Positions 26,201 to 35,974 of a DNA stretch of 64,000 nucleotides are shown piece by piece. Location of the stretch: positions 62,001-126,000 of the forward strand of contig JACZZP010000014.1 of NCBI GenBank assembly GCA_015183035.1, in the 5' to 3' direction. A program made the translations under genes and the position numbers. The notes under the pieces were generated by a model. The model was not told where the DNA came from, made no database searches, and saw only the letters and a program-made list of their open reading frames with translations. Every line of letters begins with the position of its first letter. Within the stretch, counting starts at the first letter, position 1. This DNA comes from Meloidogyne chitwoodi. Its lineage: Eukaryota > Nematoda > Chromadorea > Rhabditida > Meloidogynidae.

Positions 26201-26604
26201 AAATTATATTTTTATTTTTGAAGGTTTTTATCCTGATTTTTAATAAAGGGAAACTGGGAAAATTATTTATATTTTGATTATTATATTTTTTCTCATTTTT
26301 AAAACATTTTTAAGAAAATTATAAAATGTCATAAAATATAAATCAAAAACTAACAATAAATATAATATTGATTTTTTCAGATGTGGCAATTTTAGGAAAA
26401 ATAGGTATTCTTGGTGATATTGAGTATGTTGGCGGTTTGAAATGGAAAACAATGGCTGCCAAAAAAGGAGGAATCAACAAATTGATCATGCCAACAACAA
26501 TGTCTGAACAATGGGATTCTTTAGAAAGCAATTTGAAAATCGGTTTTGATGTTTTTATTCGTGATCATTATTCTGATGCATTTCCGTTATTATTTAATAA
26601 TTGA
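23289..26604 (+). CDS. Membrane-anchored Lon-type Ser/Lys protease domain protein, no AAA+
   Basis: Nine exons can be read: 23289-23477, 23956-24015, 24063-24119, 24400-24483, 24818-24892, 25326-25467, 25644-25846, 26026-26113 and 26381-26604. They are in phase and give about 373 residues. Residues 1-20 look like a signal peptide, followed at about 27-47 by a transmembrane segment (LILFCSTIFLIVLFCCICYF) and then PKKNMR, which favours a cytosolic C-terminus. Four short acidic exons follow; exons 4 and 5 are related (VDLTQQGSSIE, VDMTQQGTSIE). The last about 130 residues match the Lon proteolytic domain: DGPSAG with the catalytic Ser, VAILGKIGILGDIEYVGGLK and the Lys in GGLKWKTMAAKKGG. Lon proteases normally carry an AAA+ ATPase; none is encoded here. 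Substrate and role are unknown. A broken copy of part of the gene lies at 37857-38843. Confidence 0.8.
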
Positions 26605-26613
26605 ATTTTTAAT

Positions 26614-28792
26614 ATTACATCATTAGCTCGTTTAAAATATTTTTGTTGTTCAATAAATTATAATTATTATTTAAATCGTCGTCAAAATAAACAAAAATCG
26701 CTTTCATGTTTTTGTAATATTAAACGATTTACTTTGACATTTGTTTTACTAATTTTTTGTTCTACCTTAATTTCTGTGATTGTTTTGTTTTCTTATCTTT
26801 TAAGTGATGTTATTACATTGGAATCATTTGCTGTTGTTGATCAGGTTTTTTTTAATTTTTGGTTTAAATATTTTAAACATGATTAATAATGTTTGGTTAT
26901 TTATTTTTGTGTTAGTTTATAGAAGGGATTGGTCTCCTTTTTTTGGGTTTTGAACAAAGGCATTGAACTGTTCTCTTCTTTTTTATAATTTTTAAAATTA
27001 ATTTAATTTATAAATTTAGAGTGTTTTATTTACACAACCAATTCAATTAATAAATGAAAATATGTTTACAATTAAATCAGAAGATGAACAAACAATTCCT
27101 TCAAAAGGTGAACAAATTGCTTTGCTAGTTTTTTGTGCTAAAAGGCCTAAAGCAATCAAAAATCATTTGGAGCAGTTAAAGAGGTTTATTTTAAATTTAT
27201 TAAAATTATTGATTGGAATTTTCTTATAAAAGATACATTTGTCCAAAAAATTTTTAATTTTCCAAATAATTTAAAATTTTCAAACAATCATTTTTAGATT
27301 GCGTCCATCATCTCAACATTTTCCTATATTTGTAAGCCAAGACGGGTTTAATAATGAAGTTACTAGTGTTATTAATGAATTTAAAACAAAAACGCCTTAT
27401 TTTACTCATTTTCAGGTTTTATTTTTTTAAATTAAAATTATTTTTTCTAAATGTTTAGCATGAAGAAAAGAAAATTTTTGCTTCAAAATCAGTAATTAAT
27501 TATATACGAATCTCTCAACATTATAAATGGGCATTAGACAAAGTTTTTTTGGAAAATAAATTTAAGACAGTCATAATTACAGAAGGTTTTTTTAATATTT
27601 TAAAAATAAATTTTGGGATATGTAAGGAAAATTAAATTCAGATGATCTCGACATTGCCCCAGATTTTTTTATTTATTTTAATTCAACTAAACCATTACTT
27701 TATTCTGATCCTACAATTTGGTTTTATTTTATTTAAAAAATATATAAATAATTAATTTAGGTGTATTTCTGCTTGGAATGATAATGGCAATCCTTCTTTA
27801 GTTGATTGGGAAAATGGTATAAATAAATTGTGGAGAACAGATTTCTTCCCTGGTTTGGGTTGGATGTTGCGATCTGAGCTTTGGTTTGAATTAAGAGAAA
27901 AATGGCCAGGTTTATTTTTATAATAAAAATTAAAATTTTAATTAAAGAGGTTTACTGGGATGACTGGCTTAGGAAAAATGATATTCGCCAAAATCGTGTT
28001 TGTATTAGGCCTGAGATCTCACGCACTTTACATAATTTTTTGGTTGCTGGAAAAGGCTCTAGCGAGTGAGTTTTAGAATAAATTAAAAATTAAAGTTATT
28101 TTTTATTTTTAGTGGTCTCTATAAGAATTTTCTTTCTTCAATTAGGTATGTTAAAGTTAATTTTTCTAAATTTCTTTAAAAATTTTTTCTTCCAGACTTC
28201 ACGATAAAACTGCCTTTCTTTCCCAAAATGATTTAGAAAAGTTAAGAAAAAATAATTTTGATAATTGGATGCGCGATGAGTTAGAAAATGGAATAGAGAT
28301 TTCATTACAAGAAGTTTTGAATGGTAAATTAATTTTAATATTTATAATATTTTATCTTGTTTCCGGAAACATTTTCTGATTTTTGTTTTTTATTAATTAA
28401 AACATTTTCCGGAAACTTTTTCTGTTTTATTTTTTTATAAAACATTTCCGGAAAGAATCAGATTATTCTGTTAATTAAAACAGAAGATATTTGTGTTTTT
28501 ATCAAAATAATTCTGAGAAAATAATTCTCAACATATCTTTTCTTATTTTCCGGAAAATACAATTTAATTCTGATTTTTTAATTCTCCTTTTAAAGAAAAA
28601 AATACAAAAAATTTAAATGCAAAAATGCTTTTTCAGGAAAATACAAAGAAGAATATCAACATCATAAAAATATTAAAAAGACTTCATTTATTGTACGTTT
28701 TTATGATCCTCGTGAATATAGAAAGTTATCAAAAACTTTTCAATTAATGGCCGATATACGCTCTGGAATGATGAGAACGGCATATTTGGGGG
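26614..28792 (+). pseudogene. Truncated inverted copy of GnT-I
   Basis: This is the right arm of the inverted duplication. It starts a few codons inside exon 1, without the ATG, 9 bp after the stop of the Lon-domain gene. It stops at the exon 10 donor and lacks the last two exons, including the C-terminal WTGICDPY segment. All retained splice sites and the EDDLD motif are intact, so the copy is recent. No start is present, so a normal enzyme cannot be made; read-through transcription from the Lon-domain gene is possible and could give antisense-matching RNA to the functional gene. Confidence 0.85.
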
Positions 28793-28945
28793 CAGTGATG
28801 TCCCGGTTCCGGGAACCGGTTCCCACGGTTCCACTTCCGGTTCCGGAACCGTGGAACCGTAAAAAATTGGAACCACCCGGAACCGGAACCGTGGAACCGT
28901 AAAATTCGTAGAACCGGTTCGGAACCGGTTCTGGAACCGTCCATT
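28793..28945. repeat. GGAACC/GGTTCC-rich palindromic cluster
   Basis: The sequence begins CAGTGATGTCCCGGTTCCGG at the breakpoint of the GnT-I copy and is a run of overlapping GGTTCCGGAACC-type palindromes. CAGTG is a start seen in hAT transposon ends, but no matching CACTG end or 8-bp duplication was found. It may be one end of an inserted element. Confidence 0.5.
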
Positions 28946-29091
28946 TTTAATATTTATATAATTATTTTTTGAAACGAAAGTAATAAATTGATCGATTTTC
29001 ATGAATAATTGTTGTTATATTTGTTTGTTACATTCAAAATCATTCGTTGCTTATTGCTTTCTTTAATTAATTTAAATTATTTTTTTCTAGA

Positions 29092-29239
29092 AATCGTTAA
29101 AGAAAGCTTGATTTGGGAAACTAATTATTTTAATCGTCTTGTCGAAGGATTTACAGAATTCTATTTATGTAAAACAAAACTCGGGAAAATTTTCAAAAAT
29201 GAGTCCCCAACAATTTTGGCTTCTAGTCAAAGACGATGT
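29092..29239 (+). pseudogene. Short coding fragment, possibly retroelement-derived
   Basis: After a T-rich tract ending TTTTTTTCTAG, a frame of about 49 codons runs to a stop. It contains WETNYFNRLVEGF and FYLCKTKLGKIF. The fragment is not identified with confidence. It lies at the start of a region with more broken retroelement frames, so an integrase or other pol remnant is possible. Confidence 0.25.
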
Positions 29240-29289
29240 TGAGATGGTAAAATTGTTTACGAAATTATAAAATAATTAAATAAAGAAAC

Positions 29290-29767
29290 CACTTCTTCTA
29301 TCTGCATTGATAATTGGCTGACGGCTAAGAAAAGAAGTAATTGTGGGGTATGTGCTCGTTTGGGAGCTAAATCGTACTCCTTATCTCGATCTCATGATTT
29401 GCCTGAATGTAGAGTTAAAGGAAATTCATCGAAGTACCTGTTAGGAGGTGAGAAAATCAATTATACTTTGGAGGAAGAAGAAAAACATGGAACGAATATA
29501 AACAACAAAGATAATTCAAGATTCGAAAATATCAAAATTGTAAATTTCGTTAGTGAAATAAACTATAATGATGCTAACATATCTAACAAAATGAAATTAG
29601 AAGAGGTAAAATTAAATAATAACAATTTAAACATAGAAGAAGTGGTCCCGCTGGCGGGAAATTTGGTAACAGGCGTAAGTTCTATTTTTAAAGACCTAAT
29701 ATCTAATAAAGTATTAAGAAAATCAAAAACGACGAGCTTGAACATAACATGCCCACTATTGACCTAG
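29290..29767 (+). pseudogene. Gag-like fragment with a Cys/His cluster
   Basis: The frame reads through CGVCARLGAKSYSLSRSHDL followed by PEC, a C-x2-C-x11-H-x4-C arrangement as in zinc knuckles of retroelement Gag proteins, then a Lys/Glu/Asn-rich stretch. The first ATG (29360) lies inside the cluster, so the beginning is missing or in another frame. It is followed by further frames toward an LTR at 30915. The assignment to a retroelement rests mainly on context. Confidence 0.35.
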
Positions 29768-29891
29768 ATGACACCTCACTGGACTCGACACCGGAAGGGC
29801 CTATGCTTAGTAAAGAAGAATTGCAAATATTTGAAGTGAACTGTTAGGAGTCCCAACCGGAAAGAGAACTAAAATACATTCGGAAAATAAG

Positions 29892-30751
29892 ATGCCGTTA
29901 TATGGAAATAATTTAGAACGTTACATACATGAAGATGATCCAAGCACTACTGAAGCTGGCCAGGACGAAATCAACCTCAAATTGAACCTAGAAGAGTTGA
30001 CTTGGAGCAAGCAGGAATTGGACAATATGGAACTTGAAATTGTGGACAGAGTACAAGAAATCAAAACACAAAACAAAAGCGGTTTGGCGTCAAAGATATT
30101 TCAAAAAAGAACACATTTTAATTTCTTTAAATTTCATAAGGGGAGACCAGGGTCACTAAGAATAGGAAGTCCGTTAGAGGATGTTAGCAAATATGAGTAT
30201 GAAGAACATGTAAATTGGAAAATGGAGCTATGGTTGTTTGGAACCTCAAGGAAATATCTAACGCGGTTGGACGCGACCCCCAATGCCCTTTTGTTAAAAT
30301 GACAACTCAAACGGGAACTTACATTAAGGGAATTTGGTTAGCCCAAGATGTCCAGAGATCCTTAATATTCGAATCTGACGCCAAACGCGTCACGTCTTGT
30401 CGTGATAACTTGAGATTAATCCTCTCAGGTTTTGCCGTTCCGAACACTCTTTACGGAAAACTGATGTTAGGATCAGAAACTAAACAGGTGATTAAAAGAG
30501 ACACTGAGCTTGTTTCAGTTCCAGAATTGATAACTCATCTCCAAGCCGAAGCGTTGTTCCAAAACAATGAACTTAAAAAACTAATGGGGACTGTAGTTGC
30601 GTTGTTATGTCACAAGCTGGATAAAGACATCAAAGGGGACATAACCGCCACTATGGACCCAATCCATTTGATCCGAAATAAATTGGAGACTTTTTGGAAT
30701 GACGTTGGAAGTCCAATAAGAAGTTGGAATATTGGCAATGTTCACTTGTGA
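29892..30751 (+). pseudogene. Frameshifted retroelement protein, possibly envelope-like
   Basis: Two overlapping frames (29892-30302 and 30215-30751) look like parts of one protein separated by a frameshift near 30215-30230. The second part has Cys residues and a pattern of hydrophobic and polar segments (CPFVKM, LILSGFAVPNTLYGKLMLGS) that could fit a viral-type surface protein. No family is recognised. Codon use is less AT-biased than in nearby host genes. Position just before a 3' LTR fits the env position of an LTR element; this is inference. Confidence 0.35.
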
Positions 30752-31014
30752 GTTTCACTATGCTAATTTCCCTTTCTGGAAACATTTGCGAATACTTAGC
30801 AGTTAATATTAGATTAGATGAGTTAGAATCCAAATGTGCTTCTGGATTTATAATCACCTTACCTATATATATTCACACTTCGGCGTTGGGGCCAATAATT
30901 TTGAACGAGGAGAATGTTAAAGATGCAAGAGAGGGGAGAAATAAGATTAAGGGTGAGAAGTGTAATAAAAGAGAGTTGCGAACGGTGATCAAAAGGATAA
31001 GAAGGCGTCGTTAG
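30724..31014 (+). pseudogene. C-terminal frame running into the LTR
   Basis: The frame continues the coding region in another register, with a hydrophobic stretch (CASGFIITLPIYIHTSALG) and an Arg/Lys-rich end that lies within the LTR sequence. It is probably the degenerated end of the preceding retroelement protein. Confidence 0.25.
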
Positions 31015-31354
31015 GAACGTCTATAAAAGCATTTCTCCTAGCTTAAAGGGGTTCACTTTTTCATTCATTCAAGGTTCATTCATTCACTTTTATTGTCAAT
31101 CAACAAACAAAACACTCTTTCACATATTCACATTAATTTATATTTGTAATAAATATTATTATATGGAATAAATACTATTTGGAAATAATATATTGGCTAA
31201 TATACTACTTTGAATTAAATATATTATTTGGAAAAATAATATATTACTTTGGAATTAGAATATTGCTATATTCTAAACACATTGTGTAACAATTGCTCCA
31301 TACTAATTAATTGGAATAATTAGAAGGACATTCTGTTATCCTTTCTTTTTTACC
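30915..31354 (+). mobile_element. LTR, plus orientation (3' LTR of a decayed element)
   Basis: The unit starts TGTTAAAGATGCAAGAG, preceded by a purine-rich GAACGAGGAGAA that would serve as polypurine tract. It contains a TATA box (CTATAAAAGC, about 31021) and AATAAA-type signals. A copy of about 440 bp lies inverted at 31671-32112. The 3' border is set by loss of similarity near TTTTTTACC. Together with the upstream broken frames this is the end of a decayed LTR retrotransposon. Confidence 0.7.
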
Positions 31355-31670
31355 TCTCAATTTTACATATAATAATGAGGTTTACCCAATTTAATTTCTT
31401 TTCCACTAATATTGACATTAATAATTTATCGAAGGCAATAAAAAATTATTCGGTACTATCCTCATCAGACCAATCTTCTTCTTGTTTCCCAATAGCTGTA
31501 TTTGCATGAGGACGTAGTTAATTTATATTAAATAAAGGTTTAAAGAAAAAATTTTGTATAAAAAACTCTATATTAGGTTGTTTTATATAACAAATTTCTT
31601 CTTTTAAAAATTTAAAAAAAAATTTTTACGCTTAGACTGTACAGGTTCGAATCAGGTCAAACGGTCACCA
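31355..31670 (-). mobile_element. Internal start of the inverted LTR element, with primer-binding site
   Basis: Read on the minus strand, the inverted LTR ends at 31671 and is followed directly by TGGTGACCGTTTGACCTG. TGG right after an LTR is the usual start of a primer-binding site, complementary to a tRNA 3' CCA. Downstream, GATTCGAACCTG is the complement of a tRNA T-arm, so the match to a tRNA could be longer than the usual 18 nt. The rest of the segment holds no gene. Confidence 0.45.
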
Positions 31671-32112
31671 GATAAAAAAGAAAGGAGAACAGAATGTCCT
31701 TCTAATTATTCCAATTAATTAGTATGGAGCAATTGTTACACAATGTGTTTAGAATATAGCAATATTCTAATTCCAAAGTAATATATTATTTTTCCAAATA
31801 ATATATTTAATTCAAAGTAGTATATTAGCCAATATATTATTTCCAAATAGTATTTATTCCATATAATAATATTTATTACAAATATAAATTAATGTGAATA
31901 TGTGAAAGAGTGTTTTGTTTGTTGATTGACAATAAAAGTGAATGAATGAACCTTGAATGACTGAAAAAGTGAACCCCTTTAAGCTAGGAGAAAATGCTTT
32001 TATAACGTTCCTAACGACGCCTTCTTATGCTTTTGATCACCGTTCGCAACTCTATCTTTTATTACACTTCTCACCCTTAATCTTATTTCTCCCCTCTCTT
32101 GCATCTTTAACA
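31671..32112 (-). mobile_element. LTR, minus orientation
   Basis: This is the reverse complement of 30915-31354 with a few differences (for example CTTATGCTTTTGATC against CTTATCCTTTTGATC). It starts TGTTAAAG at 32112. No full second element follows, so the pair is two fragments of related elements in inverse orientation, or a rearranged single element. Confidence 0.7.
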
Positions 32113-32946
32113 ATTATTATTTAATAATTTTTAAGAATTATTAAATTAATTTAATGGATAAATGCATCATTTAAGAAAAGAAAAAAGGTTTATATATATT
32201 TTTAATTTTTCAAATTAAAAATTTTACAATAATTAAAATATTTGACAATAAAAAGAAATAAATCATCTTAAAAGTGAAAATACCTAAAATCCTTGACTTT
32301 CCTTTTTTTTCTTTTTTATTGGATTTTTATTTAAAAAATTAAATTTTTACTTTTTTTCACAAATTTCCTTTTGATTCTAATTTGTTGTACGATGATTCTA
32401 CAGAGAATTGTTGATAATTCTATTATTGAAGAATTCAAGTAATAGCAGATTATTATATTGAAGTTAAATTAAAAAATCTCAAACTTGGGTAATTAAACCA
32501 AATTGGGCAATTAAATTTAAACTTTAGATTATATATATAAAATAACTTTGCAACTCGTGAAAACTCGGCGAAAGAAAAAATTACGCTTTAACCAGGACCG
32601 GGAGAGGGCTGGAATTTCGAAATTTTCCTGGAAACTTATGAGTGCGCATCCGGGAAAACTATAGACTTTTTGATGCGGGGGTCCCTTCCCGCCGAAACAG
32701 CCCCCGCTCCGGATCTATCTCGTGAACGGGAGGGGATAGCGGAAAACTTCTGCTTGGAGGGGGATGGCCCACGATTAGTAGATATAGAATAAAAAAAAAT
32801 TTCTGAAAAAATTCCAACTCTAATGGGCGTTTTGCTTGGCTAACCCTTTTTAAATGCTGGCATTTTGTCCATGCCATGGGGCAGTGACCAAAAATTGCAA
32901 ATGCTATTAAGAGAACGGGGGAATATAAGAGAAAATGTTTGAGAGA
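32113..32946. other. Gene-free region with GC-richer segment
   Basis: AT-rich to about 32560. From 32590 to 32790 the composition is more GC-rich (GGAGAGGGC, CCCCCGCTCCGG). The open frame at 32659-32877 on the minus strand has no recognisable features. No gene is supported. Confidence 0.5.
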
Positions 32947-33290
32947 GATAATGGGTAAACGGCTATGGGGAATTTTTTGGGACAGGTTATTTTGGTGCCA
33001 AGCTTGAGTGTGGCGCTGAAATGGCCGAATGCAATATAATTTAAAAATATGTTGGAATATTTTTGGGATAATGGGTAATCAGCTGTGGGGAGTTATGTGG
33101 GAAAGGTCATTTTGGTGCCAGACTTGAGTATGGCACTGAAATGGCTGTTTGAATCACAAATAAAAATAAGTCGGAATTGTCCGGGGATAATGGGTAATCG
33201 GTTATGTGGAATTCATTGAGAAAGGTCATTTTGGTGCCGAACTTGAGTGCGGCACTGAAATGGCCGATTGAATATTTAAATTGCTTTTTT
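32947..33290. repeat. 119-120-bp tandem repeat, three units
   Basis: Units start GATAATGGGTAA at 32947, 33067 and 33186. Each has a shared part with GGTCATTTTGGTGCC, CTTGAGT and GGCACTGAAATGGC, and a more variable A/T part. The units are diverged, so this is an older triplication. The minus-strand open frames 33107-33346 and 33276-33680 overlap it and are not supported. Confidence 0.8.
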
Positions 33291-34170
33291 GAGTGCGAAA
33301 GTGAAGTCGGGAGTTTTGGGTGCAGTTGAGGCATTTGTAACCACAAGTTTAGACTGCAAAAAGTCTGGGAGCCACTTGAGTCTGGGATGAGTGATTGGGG
33401 TGATTTGAGTCAAAAAGTGGTGGTCACATGAGTCAATTTTTGAAATCGGAGAGCAAAACCCGATTTTACTAGCCCACGTTGTAAAGCATGTTCTGGAAGT
33501 CCGAAAAACATAAGAATTGTTGGGGGTCCACTTGAGTCTCAGTGAGTTAGAGTCCGAAAAGTGATTCGGACTCTGACGGTTTTTTGACCGTAACTTTTGC
33601 GAAAATTTTTTAAAAAATTTTCTGACTTCGGATTCGTTTTCAGGGAGTGTTTTTACCCTATATAAGACATTTTTACGCAAAATTTTTCCAAAGGGGTACC
33701 CGTATTGGAATATTTTCCGAAAAATTCAATCGACCTTAACTTTGCGAGTTTTGGTCGAATTTGAATGAATCAAATGTTATTAAATAAAGAAAAAATAGCT
33801 ATTTTATAAGTTAAAATTTTTTGAAAAATATTAGGTTTAGAGGTACTTAGGATCAAAAATCTGAAAATTCGAAAATTTCCGGTTTTTCGAAAAATTTTCG
33901 GTATTTTTGCCATGGGACTGGATGGAAAGTATTTTTATTATATTAAGCATAATTTTTGGAACCTTTTAAGGTTTTAAAATATTCAAAAAAGGTTACTTTT
34001 CAAAAAGTTATGATTTTTTGAAAATTTGGGCATAAAATCCCATCAAAATTTTGAGAGCCAAAATGGCCTACTACAAAATTAAAGTATGGGGGCCAAATTA
34101 TATATCATTTTAAAGCCCTTAACGAGAAGAGTCCAAAATATTTTTTGTAAAATTTTTGGATAAACTCTGA
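33291..34170. other. Region without supported gene
   Basis: Moderate GC content, with phrases repeated at low similarity (GTCCACTTGAGTC..., GAGTC...AAAGTG) that suggest old repeats. No coding signal was accepted on either strand. Confidence 0.45.
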
Positions 34171-34199
34171 CCAAGTTGAAGGTGCTAAATTTTCGGTTG

Positions 34200-34440
34200 A
34201 GGTGGTTCACTGGGCGGGAGGGTTGCACCACCACTTTTGCCTTCATCACGACTTTTAACTCACCACAAAATTTCCAAACTTTAGCGGGGCGTTTGAGGGC
34301 CGAAGGCCCTCAAACGCCGGAGGGTTGCACCACCACTTTTAGCCCACCACAAACTTTCCAAACATTAGCGGGGCGTTTAAGGGCCGAAGGCCCTTAAACG
34401 CCGGAGGGTTGCACCACCACTTTGGGACTCACCACGACTT
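34200..34440. repeat. Tandem repeat with strong hairpin
   Basis: Two copies of about 106 bp contain GGAGGGTTGCACCACCACTT and a hairpin. The first hairpin (about 34290-34318) pairs GCGTTTGAGGGCC with GGCCCTCAAACGC around a GAA loop; the second (about 34370-34398) reads GCGTTTAAGGGCC and GGCCCTTAAACGC. The single difference between the copies changes both sides of the stem and keeps the pairing. The plus-strand open frame 34176-34397 follows the repeat and is not supported. Confidence 0.75.
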
Positions 34441-34499
34441 TTAACCCACCACAACTTCACAAAGCTCATGACGCACATATTCCAAGCAAAAATCCTTGC

Positions 34500-35974
34500 T
34501 AGGACCTTTTCAAAGCCGCAGGCTTTCAACGCCCAAAATATTTTCAATTCCCCCGGCGCTTCTCCCTAAAGTATTTTTTTAATGTTCCCCATGTTATTAA
34601 TTTTCCCCATGATTTTAACATTGATCTGAGCATAATTCCGCTGGTTATAAATTTAAATTAAAACTTAAACTTGGGTAATTAAACAAAATTGGGCGATTAA
34701 ATTTAAACTTTAGATTATAAATTTAAATTAAAACTGTTATAAAAATATATTTATTTATTTTTTAAAAAGAAAGGATATATATTTATTTATAAAAGATTAA
34801 ACAATTTAAAATTTTAAGAAAATGAGATGAATAATACTAAAATCCTTTGTTTTATATATTAAGTAATTTTCTTTGTTTTTAATTGAATTCTTAATCAAAC
34901 AGTTGTCATTTTGATATAATAAAATTCTTTCCAAAAATGCCTTTAGTTCAACAAATATAATTAAAAAGTTTTTATTGAATTTGCCAATATTAATGTTTTG
35001 TAATTTCTAATAATACTAATTTATTTGTTTTGTTAGTAAATTGTTTAATTTTTAATTGGACGATTAACAATTGCTATATATTTATCCAATTAAAATTTAC
35101 CAAAAAGTTAGAGAAAAATATAATAAAGTTTGGCCAAATGTAAAAGAGCTAAAAATTCTAAAAAAGAAAAAAGAGAAAGAAAAAATTGTTTTATGTAATT
35201 GTTATTTAATTCTTGAAAACGTTATATGAGTGGGTAGAAATTTATGGGTTTTGAGTCAAAATCTTTATTTTTCTAAAAAAAGGGAAAATTAATTGTTTTA
35301 TTTTTTAATTATTTTCTTTTTGTTTTACTCCTACGTGAAATTAGATATAATATTATAAACAATTATTACATTTTCTTTTTTAATCTTTAAAAATAGAATT
35401 AAAATTGTTTTTCTCTTAATCAAATAATGGGTGATTAATTGTTTTATTTTGGTCCAAAAATTGCACAATTTTGCACTTTTAATTTTTTGTTTTTATTTGT
35501 TTGGTTTAGACCTCATATTTCGGTCTAAAAATATTGCACAGACTTTTTTCTACTACCGATTTTAGAAAAATGTCTAATCTTTATTTTAAGACCAAATTTA
35601 TAATTTTAATATTTATTTATATAGATTTTTGTATTTTTGTAATTCAAGTTTATTTTTCTATTTTTCTTTTTTATTATTTTTATTTATTTTTATTTATACC
35701 TATTTATATTAATTAATTAATTTATTTATTTATAATTTATTTTATATATATATTTTTTTAATATATTTATTTATCTATTCTTTTTAATTAATTAATTTAT
35801 TTTTTTTTTAATAATTATTTTATATAACGGGTTTACAACCCTCAACAAAAGTGAATTAAACCAAATTTAAACAAAAAATCTTACTTTATACTATTAATTA
35901 GTAACCAGGAAATAAATTTGAATTTAAAGTAAAAAAATTAAAAAAACAATATTAAGTCAACGTTTTATTATATT
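34500..35974. other. AT-rich region without gene
   Basis: Long A/T tracts, with AACTTGGGTAATTAAAC...AATTGGG phrases shared with about 32480-32520, which points to another dispersed repeat. The open frame 35534-35716 is a run of hydrophobic codons created by TTT/ATT-rich DNA and is rejected as a gene. Confidence 0.5.

Noticed and set aside
23289..26604. Mitochondrial Lon protease (LONP1)
   Set aside because: There is no mitochondrial presequence, Lon N-domain or AAA+ module; only the proteolytic domain is present behind a signal peptide and membrane segment.
28688..29002. Minus-strand frames with Gly/Ser/Arg repeats
   Set aside because: They are created by the GGTTCC-rich palindromic cluster.
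31600..31680. Functional tRNA gene from the GGTTCGAATC motif
   Set aside because: No A-box or D-arm exists at the needed distance; the motif is better explained by the retroelement primer-binding region.
35534..35716. 60-codon hydrophobic frame resembling a membrane peptide
   Set aside because: It is made of TTT/ATT/TAT codons expected in this composition and has no supporting context.
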